Assembly (NCBI GenBank): GCA_031119195.1
Contig: JAVHYG010000032.1
Span: 1 to 12,440, forward strand
Length of the DNA: 12,440 nt
Source: Rickettsiella sp.
Lineage (GTDB): Bacteria; Pseudomonadota; Gammaproteobacteria; Diplorickettsiales; Diplorickettsiaceae
Direction of reading: 5' to 3'
The translations under genes were made by a program, and so were the position numbers. Below, one piece after another: positions 6,895-12,440 of this stretch. The notes under the pieces are model-generated. The model was given only the letters and a program-made list of their open reading frames with translations, was not told where the DNA came from and made no database searches. Every line of letters starts with the position of its first letter. The stretch's first letter is position 1.

Positions 6895-7866
6895 TTAAAC
6901 CACATTTTCAGATGTGGGTATAAATCCTCTCAGCGCCAAACCAATACTTAGGACTAAGCCAGGAAATTTTTCATCAATTTCTTTCTTATCTAAATTCTCA
7001 GAGTAAATTAAAACTGGGCTGCGCTTCATAATTTCCATTTTAAACCCATATAAAACATTAAATTCTTCTACCAATTGTTGTAAAATTAAAAAATTACTCC
7101 CTAGTAAAAAAAAATTGTTAAACTTAAAATAGGGATAACTTAAATAGACTGTCCTAATAAAACTGTCTATTTGCTCTAATAAGCGTGCTTTGTTTGTAAA
7201 GTCGATAATCTTTTCACAATAACTATGAACTTTTTTGGATTCGATTGAAAACATAAATGTTAACTGAGTTTTTGCTACATCAAGCAATATGAAGGATTTA
7301 TTATTATTATATTCTGAATATAAATGCATATAAGCTCGTTCTATTGCATGAGAATTTATTTCAATAAAAAGGGGTATCAAATTAGCTTGCGAAATAATTT
7401 CCAAGAGAATATCCAAATATTCTTTTCTACAAGCTACTAAAAAAACATCTAAATAATCCTGATCTGGAATCTCAAAGACCTGGTAATCAAAACAAATTGC
7501 ATCCAAAGGATAAGGAATGTGTTCTTCTACTGCTAAGTTAACAGCAAATTCAAGGTTTTCAGTCGCAGAATTATCAATACGAATCCACTTACTAATAACT
7601 AAGCTATTCGGTAACGATGCAATGCATTTTTTTGAAAAAATACCTCCATTTATTAGCATGGATTTGATATGTGCCGCTATCTCTGAGCATGTTTTGCCCG
7701 TACTTTCTTGGATAACAGGTAATGTTTGTATACAATACTTCTCAAGTGTATAAAATGGTTCTGAATTATTTAAAACAACGCATTTAACTGTGGAAGCAGC
7801 GATATCCAAACCTATTACCTCATATTTAGGAGGAACTACTTTAAATCTATTCTTAATAAAGCGCAT
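6895..7866 (-). CDS. pilM: PilM, actin-like cytoplasmic protein of the type IV pilus
   Basis: Cytoplasmic actin/FtsA-like protein that binds the N-terminal INLLPWR peptide of PilN and links the pilus motor side to the alignment complex. At 323 residues it is shorter than the roughly 350 of well-studied PilM. Recognisable blocks are GLDIAASTVKCV (19-30, phosphate loop 1), EINSHAIERAY (169-179), ILLDVAKTQLTFMF (193-206, phosphate loop 2) and the C-terminal LSIGLALRGF. Compared with the usual GxDIGSxxVK, DIGxxxT and LxGGxA patterns, several glycines are replaced: A23 for G in loop 1, AK after DV in loop 2, and LLGSN (254-258) for GG. Nucleotide binding may be weakened. The start has GAAG close upstream and a good promoter at 7917-7946. 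First gene of the pil operon, divergent from mrcA. Confidence 0.92.
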   Translation of the reverse strand: MRFIKNRFKVVPPKYEVIGLDIAASTVKCVVLNNSEPFYTLEKYCIQTLPVIQESTGKTCSEIAAHIKSMLINGGIFSKKCIASLPNSLVISKWIRIDNSATENLEFAVNLAVEEHIPYPLDAICFDYQVFEIPDQDYLDVFLVACRKEYLDILLEIISQANLIPLFIEINSHAIERAYMHLYSEYNNNKSFILLDVAKTQLTFMFSIESKKVHSYCEKIIDFTNKARLLEQIDSFIRTVYLSYPYFKFNNFFLLGSNFLILQQLVEEFNVLYGFKMEIMKRSPVLIYSENLDKKEIDEKFPGLVLSIGLALRGFIPTSENVV

Positions 7867-7916
7867 TTTACTTCTTGTTATACTATGATGAAAAAATCAT
7901 AAAATCCTCAATCTCT

Positions 7917-7946
7917 ATTATTATGTAAAAAATATTATTTTGTCAA
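7917..7946 (-). promoter_or_regulatory. Probable sigma-70 promoter of the pil operon
   Basis: On the minus strand a consensus -35 TTGACA (7941-7946) is followed, after 18 bases, by AATAAT (7917-7922, five of six matches to the -10 consensus); TAATAA at spacing 17 is the alternative. Transcription would start near 7910, giving a leader of about 45 bases before the pilM ATG at 7866. This is the best promoter match in the window. Confidence 0.6.
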
Positions 7947-7993
7947 TTAATTAATGCATAGATACTTTTCTGGATCATTACCTTATTACATAA

Positions 7994-8042
7994 ATTAGTC
8001 ATAAGCTAAATAAAAAAAATCACTTAGAAAAATATGACTAAT
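7994..8042. repeat. 10-bp perfect inverted repeat upstream of mrcA
   Basis: ATTAGTCATA (7994-8003) and TATGACTAAT (8033-8042) are exact reverse complements separated by 29 bases. The right arm also contains CTAAT (8038-8042), which can pair with ATTAG at 8049-8053 across a six-base loop, so two foldings exclude each other. It could be a two-site operator or a leader structure. No regulator is identifiable from sequence. Confidence 0.45.
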
Positions 8043-8183
8043 ACTTCAATTAGATAACATGTCAAATAAATATTTGTTAAAATATAAAAAATTTTTTTAC
8101 AAGTTCATTCTTATATAAAGTTCTAAAGGACATTAATAAAGAGATGCGATATTATGGAATAATCTAGCTATTGTTTTCTCAAT

Positions 8184-10622
8184 ATGAAACAACGTTTTCG
8201 CCTTTTACGTAATTTGCTACTGATGCTTTTAAGCTTATTTATTACGCTTATTGTAATGGTAGGTTTTCTTTATTTATATTTGGACAAACAATTACCTGAT
8301 GTGGATGAATTAAGATCTGTACAATTGCCGATTCCTATGAAGATCTACACAAGTGATGGCCAACCCATTGCTGAATTTGGTGAACTTCATCGAAATTTAG
8401 TAAGGTTAAATGAAGTACCTACCTTGATGGTAAAAGCTTTTTTAGCCACTGAAGATCAACGTTTTTTAGAACATCATGGTGTTGATTTCTATGGACTATT
8501 ACGAGCTGCGGGAGAATTACTCTTAACAGGAAATAAAGTACAAGGTGGTAGTACCATAACCATGCAAGTTGCCCGTAATTTCTATCTCTCTCGAGAAAAA
8601 ACATTTTTACGGAAATTTACGGAAATTCTCTTATCACTAAAAATAGAACGTGAATTTACTAAAGATCAAATTTTAGAACTTTACCTCAACAAGATTTTCT
8701 TAGGTAACCGTGCTTACGGTATTTCTGCCGCCGCTCAAGTTTATTTTGATAAAACACTAAATCAATTAACACTTCCTGAAATGGCTACTATAGCAGGTCT
8801 TCCTAAAGCTCCTTCAGCCATTAACCCTTTAGTTAACCCTATTGCAGCCAAGCAACGTCGAGATCATGTGTTAGCAAGAATGCTTGAGCTAGGTTATATC
8901 TCAAAATCGGTTTATAAAGCCGCTATAGAAACGCCAATGCTAACACATCCAGACACTGAAATTGAGGGAATGATAAAAGCCCCCTATGTCGCTGAAATGG
9001 TACGCGATATGATGTATAAAAGTTTCGGCGACGATATTTATACTAAAGGTTATAATGTTTATACAACACTTAATACAGCGCAACAAATAGCCGCCAATAA
9101 AGCTTTACGAAAAGCTTTATTGGCTTATGACCGCCGGCATGGATACAGAGGACCGGAAAAAAATATTGGTCCATTAGACGCTGCAAAACTTACACACGCA
9201 CTAAATGCGTTGCATCGTATCTCTTCAGTTAATGATTTACAAGCAGCTTTAGTCACTTTAATTACGGATCAAGGTATACTGGCTTTATTAGCAAATAATC
9301 AGTCAATTCTTATTCCTTGGGAAGGTCTGGCTTGGACAGTGCCGCAATTGGATGTCACACAAATTAATCCTTTGCCTGAAGCACTGCGCGAGAAAGTACA
9401 CCTAGGTGATATAATTAGAGTCCAAAAACACAATAATGCTTGGCAACTCACCCAAATACCTAAAGTACAAGGGGCATTGGTTGCACTAAACCCTCAGAAT
9501 GGCGCTATTACTGCACTGGTAGGTGGTTTTGATTATAATTTAAGTAAATTTAATCGCGTGATTCAAGCAGAAAGACAACCGGGATCGGGTTTTAAGCCAT
9601 TTATTTATGCAGCAGCGCTCGCTAAAGGTTATACCCTTGCTAATGTATTCAATGATGCCCCTTTAGTATTTGATATACCTGGCCGCGATGAACCTTGGCG
9701 CCCACAAAATGATAATCACATTTTTAGTGGACCTACACGTTTACGTGTTGCTTTAGCAAAGTCTATCAATTTAGTTTCTATACGTTTGTTACAAGCGATC
9801 GATATACCTTATGTATTAGCCTATGTAAAACGCTTTGGTTTTAATCCAAAAAAATTACCGCATAATCTTTCACTTGCACTGGGTACAGGTGAAGTTACTC
9901 CTATTGAATTAGCCCGTGGTTATGCAGTCTTTGCCAATGGTGGTTATCGAGTAACCCCTTATTTAATTGATCATATCACTGACGAACAAAACGAAATAAT
10001 TTATCAAGCGGAACCTAAAATAGCCTGTGAGGAGTGTTTAACGGGGAAAATTGAAGCTCCTTCACCTAATGCCAAAGATAGTCCTTTTGCACCACAAGCT
10101 GTCCCAGCCGATATTGCTTTTTTAATGACCTCTGCATTAAAAGATGTCATACGTTATGGTACTGGCAGTCTAGCAAGAAGCTTAGGTCGTCATGACCTCG
10201 CCGGAAAAACAGGAACAACAAGTGACTATGTTGATACCTGGTTTACAGGATTTAATAGTGATTTAGTCGCTACCGTTTGGATAGGTTTTGACCAACCTAG
10301 CTCCGTTCTTGAATACGGTTCAAAAGCCGCCTTACCAATGTGGATTGATTTCATGCGTGTTGCCCTACAAGGCAAACCTGAAAGAACCATGCCGCAACCC
10401 CCTGATATTATTACAGCCAGCATTGATCCAATGACAGGCTACTTACTTCCTGAAGGATCACCTGGTTCTATTTTAGAATATTTCCGAAAAGACAATTTAC
10501 CCAAAATACCCGTTGATGAAGACACTAATCAGTTGGAAAATTCTTCTGTAGAACAAATTAACACGGATAATGCTGAAAAAGAAGAAATTCAAATAAACCA
10601 AACGAATGAACCCTTATTTTAA
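8184..10622 (+). CDS. mrcA: Penicillin-binding protein 1A (class A, bifunctional)
   Basis: Inner-membrane enzyme that polymerises lipid II into glycan strands and crosslinks the stem peptides. The 812-residue product has an N-terminal membrane anchor (about 11-33). A GT51 transglycosylase domain (about 50-225) includes ATEDQRF with catalytic Glu90, GGSTITMQ (121-128) and ELYLNKIFLGNRAYG (165-179). An intervening OB/docking-type insert follows (about 318-428). The transpeptidase domain (about 430-725) has the SxxK motif S468-GF-K471, the SxN motif S527-I-N529 and KTGT at 675-678. All catalytic motifs are intact and the length is normal for PBP1A. The C-terminal tail (about 760-812) is acidic and asparagine-rich. 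The ATG has no clear ribosome site, but an in-frame stop at 8160-8162 and no other start codon in between fix it. The position divergent from pilM is conserved in gammaproteobacteria. Confidence 0.97.
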   Translation: MKQRFRLLRNLLLMLLSLFITLIVMVGFLYLYLDKQLPDVDELRSVQLPIPMKIYTSDGQPIAEFGELHRNLVRLNEVPTLMVKAFLATEDQRFLEHHGVDFYGLLRAAGELLLTGNKVQGGSTITMQVARNFYLSREKTFLRKFTEILLSLKIEREFTKDQILELYLNKIFLGNRAYGISAAAQVYFDKTLNQLTLPEMATIAGLPKAPSAINPLVNPIAAKQRRDHVLARMLELGYISKSVYKAAIETPMLTHPDTEIEGMIKAPYVAEMVRDMMYKSFGDDIYTKGYNVYTTLNTAQQIAANKALRKALLAYDRRHGYRGPEKNIGPLDAAKLTHALNALHRISSVNDLQAALVTLITDQGILALLANNQSILIPWEGLAWTVPQLDVTQINPLPEALREKVHLGDIIRVQKHNNAWQLTQIPKVQGALVALNPQNGAITALVGGFDYNLSKFNRVIQAERQPGSGFKPFIYAAALAKGYTLANVFNDAPLVFDIPGRDEPWRPQNDNHIFSGPTRLRVALAKSINLVSIRLLQAIDIPYVLAYVKRFGFNPKKLPHNLSLALGTGEVTPIELARGYAVFANGGYRVTPYLIDHITDEQNEIIYQAEPKIACEECLTGKIEAPSPNAKDSPFAPQAVPADIAFLMTSALKDVIRYGTGSLARSLGRHDLAGKTGTTSDYVDTWFTGFNSDLVATVWIGFDQPSSVLEYGSKAALPMWIDFMRVALQGKPERTMPQPPDIITASIDPMTGYLLPEGSPGSILEYFRKDNLPKIPVDEDTNQLENSSVEQINTDNAEKEEIQINQTNEPLF

Positions 10623-10633
10623 AATAATGCTGG

Positions 10634-10673
10634 TCCTAGGAAACTTTTTTTAGGCTAAAAACCTACTCTAGGA
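10634..10673 (+). other. Nested inverted repeats downstream of mrcA
   Basis: TCCTAG (10634-10639) pairs with CTAGGA (10668-10673). Inside them 10646-10660 is a near-perfect 15-base inverted repeat (TTTTTAG-G-CTAAAAA). The structure lies just after the mrcA stop and ahead of the clearer terminator at 10676-10704. It may protect the 3' end or act as a weak bidirectional terminator. Confidence 0.35.
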
Positions 10674-10675
10674 GG

Positions 10676-10704
10676 AAGCTAAAACGTTTTGCTTATATTT
10701 TTTT
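10676..10704 (+). terminator. Rho-independent terminator of mrcA
   Basis: AAGC plus AAA(A) on the left pairs with (T)TTT plus GCTT on the right (10676-10694, one bulged T at 10680, short loop). After ATA there follows a run of seven T at 10698-10704. The position, about 55 bases after the mrcA stop, fits. Confidence 0.6.
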
Positions 10705-10745
10705 ATTTCAAAATATGCCAATACACGTACTAACACTTGATGATA

Positions 10746-10763
10746 CAAATTTTTAAAAATTTG
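10746..10763. repeat. 18-bp perfect palindrome between mrcA and the thioredoxin gene
   Basis: CAAATTTTTAAAAATTTG is its own reverse complement. It lies 28 bp beyond the stop of the minus-strand thioredoxin gene, in the convergent gap. It could end transcription of that gene weakly, since no T-run follows on the minus strand, or simply reflect A/T-rich sequence. Confidence 0.4.
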
Positions 10764-10790
10764 AGCGAGCGGTATCCCAGCTAACTTTAA

Positions 10791-11252
10791 CTATTCTAAT
10801 CCTAGTGCTTGTTCTAAATCTTGTTTAGTTTGGGAACCTACCAACATACGTTTCAAGCGACCATCTGGTCCAATTAAAAGCGTTGTGGGTAAACCACGAA
10901 TCCTACCAACACCAAAACGTCCCTTCGGATCATAGGCAAAAGTAGGGAAAGCAACGCCGCTTTCTTGTATGCGCTGAGGCAAATTTTTTAAAGGTCCATC
11001 CTCATAATTAACCCCAAACATAACAACTTGATTACGATGGGCTCGATAAAAGGCATTTAAACTCGGTACTTCTTCCATACAAGCATTACACCAAGTTGCC
11101 CAATAATTAATCACAACCCATTTTCCTTTATAGTCCGAAAAATTAATAGGATCTTTTACAATAGTAAAATAAGTGGGCGAAACAGCTAAAGCTATTGTAG
11201 AAAATACTGTCAATAGACACGCCAAGAAAACAGCTTGAAATATTCTCACCAT
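10791..11252 (-). CDS. TlpA-like periplasmic thioredoxin
   Basis: Small exported thiol-disulfide oxidoreductase of the TlpA/ResA-like thioredoxin family, probably a reductant or isomerase for periplasmic cysteines; the partner is unknown. Starting at the ATG chosen here it has 153 residues: a signal peptide (hydrophobic core AVFLACLLTVFSTIALA, ending near residue 23) and a thioredoxin fold. WATWCNAC holds the CxxC pair (Cys55, Cys58), and GLPTTLLIGPDG holds the cis-proline (Pro122). An upstream in-frame TTG at 11262-11264 would add four residues, but it overlaps the ribosome site GAGGAG that sits four bases before ATG 11250-11252, so the ATG is preferred. It is downstream of and codirectional with the repeat-protein gene, with about 240 bp between them, so it probably has its own promoter. 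Confidence 0.9.
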   Translation of the reverse strand: MVRIFQAVFLACLLTVFSTIALAVSPTYFTIVKDPINFSDYKGKWVVINYWATWCNACMEEVPSLNAFYRAHRNQVVMFGVNYEDGPLKNLPQRIQESGVAFPTFAYDPKGRFGVGRIRGLPTTLLIGPDGRLKRMLVGSQTKQDLEQALGLE

Positions 11253-11374
11253 ATTACTCCTCAAAAAATTATTGTCTTTTCTTAGATTAAACGTTTATTT
11301 AAATAACTCAAGTTTTTATTAAAACGAGCTGCAGAGACGAAGATTCAAAATTTACAAAAAAAAGTGCGGGTATT

Positions 11375-11509
11375 TCAATCATCAGGCTTTAAAATAACAC
11401 CTGTACTCACATGCCGGGATGCTCCGTTACAATACTGAAAAAACACACTTTCTGATTCATCCTCGCTAAATAGACTATGTACTCTAAGCTTACCCGAGCA
11501 TTGGACTAT
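11375..11509 (-). pseudogene. Coding-like frame fragment after the repeat-protein gene
   Basis: Overlapping the last codons of the repeat-protein gene in another frame, 44 codons are open to TGA at 11375-11377. There is no plausible start near the left end. The sequence is protein-like: an acidic serine-rich run SEDESES followed by VFFQYCNGASRHVSTGVIL. A one- or two-base frameshift near 11500 would append it to the repeat protein. It may therefore be the former C-terminus of that protein or a remnant of another gene; I do not recognise it. Confidence 0.2.
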
Positions 11510-12440
11510 TTAAGAAGGCTTCTGGGGGAAAATCAAAAAAAGTTTTATGGGGAACATTATTATTTTCACAATCGAATTCTCCCATAGATAAAAGCGTATC
11601 CTCACTCGCTTGTAAAACCTTAAGCCAATCTTTATCCGTAGGTAAATGATTATTTAAAATTTCTTTTTCTTCACAAGAAGAAAGTAGATAATTGATAGCT
11701 TCACATTCACTTTCAGATTGATTTTTAGCGGTGCTTTGAATTTCAATATTAAGTTCATCACGCTTATCGTTAACTTCATAGCTTTTATCAACGCATTTCA
11801 GTGATTGAAAAAAATTAACATTTTTTACAGTTAATTTTTGAATTTCATCACTAACTAAATTATTTACTATAGCCGCTTTTTTTTTCTCACTCCTTATTTT
11901 TTTACTTGAAACGTTTAAAAAACTTGTTAATTTTTGTCTATCATTATCATCTAATAATCTCCTTTTTTGTTCATGGCTTTTAAAAATACGATAGGAAATA
12001 ATTGCTTTATTTTTTTTCAGCACGTTTATTTCTTCTTCCGTTAATGTATCTGAAATAAAATCGCCTGTTTTAGCATCGACTAATCGGCTACGGTATTTTC
12101 CCCACTTAAAAGCAGGATAAGTGATAATTGCTTTGTTTTTTTTCAGCACATTTATTTCTTTTTCTGTTAAGGTCTCTGAAATTAAATTGCCTGTTTTAGC
12201 ATCGACTAATCGCTTATTGGATTTTCGCCACTTAAAAGCACGATAGGATATAACTTCTTTATTTTTTTTCAGCACGTTTATCTCTTTTTCCATTAATGTA
12301 TTTGAAATAAAACCACCTGTTTTAGCATCGACCAATCGCTTATCGCACTTTCGCAACTCGAAAGCACGATGTGAGATAATTGCTTTATTTTTTTTCAGCA
12401 CGTTTATTTCTTCTTCCGTTAATGTATCTGAAATAAAATC
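11490..12440 (-). CDS. Tandem-repeat protein, 3' part (5' end outside window)
   Basis: The frame is open to the right edge, so the true start lies outside; 316 codons are visible before TAA at 11490-11492. The first part is made of 42-residue repeats of the form VDAKTGxFISxTLTEeEIN, then VLKKNKaIISYRAFKwrK and a basic RL end. There is one partial and three full copies (11955-12440). The remaining 155 or so residues are non-repetitive. They start with LDDNDRQKLTSFL, pass through a lysine-rich stretch (SSKKIRSEKKKAAIV), and end in an acidic, hydrophobic tail with EEKEIL and FDFPPEAFLNSPMLG. There is no signal peptide or membrane segment in view. I do not recognise the family. The highly charged repeats and acidic tail would fit a secreted effector of an intracellular bacterium, but nothing here proves it. 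Confidence 0.8.
   Translation of the reverse strand, partial: DFISDTLTEEEINVLKKNKAIISHRAFELRKCDKRLVDAKTGGFISNTLMEKEINVLKKNKEVISYRAFKWRKSNKRLVDAKTGNLISETLTEKEINVLKKNKAIITYPAFKWGKYRSRLVDAKTGDFISDTLTEEEINVLKKNKAIISYRIFKSHEQKRRLLDDNDRQKLTSFLNVSSKKIRSEKKKAAIVNNLVSDEIQKLTVKNVNFFQSLKCVDKSYEVNDKRDELNIEIQSTAKNQSESECEAINYLLSSCEEKEILNNHLPTDKDWLKVLQASEDTLLSMGEFDCENNNVPHKTFFDFPPEAFLNSPMLG
11955..12440 (-). repeat. 126-bp tandem coding repeats, three full units and one partial
   Basis: Units lie at 12333-12440 (partial, cut by the window edge), 12207-12332, 12081-12206 and 11955-12080. Each is 126 bp, or 42 codons, so copy-number change keeps the frame. The first and last visible units share an exact 65-bp block (11998-12062 and 12376-12440, offset 378 bp, three units). 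The two between them differ at several sites, which suggests recombination or conversion rather than simple stepwise growth. Confidence 0.9.

Larger units (their letters stand above)
7867..8183. promoter_or_regulatory. Divergent regulatory region between pilM and mrcA
   Basis: This 317-bp, very A/T-rich stretch has no convincing gene. It holds the pilM promoter (7917-7946, minus strand) and a 10-bp inverted repeat (7994-8042). A weak candidate mrcA promoter has -35 ATAACA at 8054-8059 and -10 TAAAAT at 8078-8083, spaced 18. A seven-codon open frame (8144-8167) lies in the mrcA leader, with AAAGGA 13 bases before its ATG, too far for a normal ribosome site. The mrcA ATG itself has no Shine-Dalgarno sequence. 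Confidence 0.5.

Noticed and set aside
6763..6951. Plus-strand open frame of 62 codons between and over pilM
   Set aside because: Overlaps the pilM 3' end in antisense, with no ribosome site and no recognisable features.
7517..7753. Plus-strand open frame of 78 codons inside pilM
   Set aside because: Antisense shadow of pilM coding sequence.
8144..8167. Seven-codon leader ORF before mrcA as an attenuator peptide
   Set aside because: Its purine-rich site is 13 bases away and no terminator/antiterminator pair follows; probably chance.
8419..8604. Minus-strand open frame inside mrcA
   Set aside because: Lies opposite the conserved GT51 motifs, so the mrcA frame explains the sequence.
10226..10423. 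Minus-strand open frame inside mrcA near the transpeptidase end
   Set aside because: Antisense shadow of the KTGT-to-C-terminal part of mrcA.
11955..12440. Possible CRISPR array because of regular repeats
   Set aside because: Units are contiguous 126-bp coding repeats in one open frame, with no spacers and no short conserved repeat.

Overview
The window is A+T-rich DNA that reads as a gammaproteobacterial chromosome. The block mrcA <-> pilM-pilN-pilO-pilP-pilQ, with the class A penicillin-binding protein divergent from the type IV pilus alignment genes, is a conserved gammaproteobacterial arrangement. Together with the base composition, short and derived pilus proteins, apparent gene remnants and a lysine/glutamate-rich tandem-repeat protein, it suggests a host-associated member of Legionellales (Coxiella/Rickettsiella-like). 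That placement is inference; no rRNA or other phylogenetic marker is present.

Layout. 3-137 (+) is the tail of an unrecognised gene that abuts nhaA (138-1286, +), a Na+/H+ antiporter with all key residues. A 278-bp convergent gap follows, holding a possible decayed ORF. On the minus strand lie hemE (1565-2614) and, 4 bp upstream of it, a FUSC-type membrane exporter (2619-3683), forming a likely two-gene operon. Next, on the minus strand, is the pilus alignment operon, transcribed 7866 to 3917: pilM, a 200-bp gap with a possible 36-codon ORF, pilN, one gene in which PilO and the PilP homology domain are fused, and a short pilQ. A 317-bp divergent region (7867-8183) carries a good promoter for pilM and a 10-bp inverted repeat, then mrcA (8184-10622, +) with an intrinsic terminator after it. 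A TlpA-like periplasmic thioredoxin (10791-11252, -) follows. The right edge is occupied by the 3' part of a gene for a protein with tandem 42-residue repeats (11490-12440, -), open at the window boundary.

How the genes fit together. PilM (cytoplasm), PilN and PilO (inner membrane), PilP (periplasm) and PilQ (outer-membrane secretin) form the trans-envelope alignment complex of type IV pili, which in relatives also serves DNA uptake. Here the complex looks streamlined: the PilP homology domain is carried on the C-terminus of PilO without a lipobox, PilQ has only N0, N1 and secretin domains, and PilM has altered nucleotide-binding motifs. mrcA makes peptidoglycan through which such a machine must pass. 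hemE (haem synthesis), nhaA (ion homeostasis) and the thioredoxin are housekeeping genes without evident functional links to the pilus block.

The best candidates for something new are the PilO-PilP fusion and the repeat protein, whose DNA units look recently recombined and whose coding frame may have been shortened at the 3' end.
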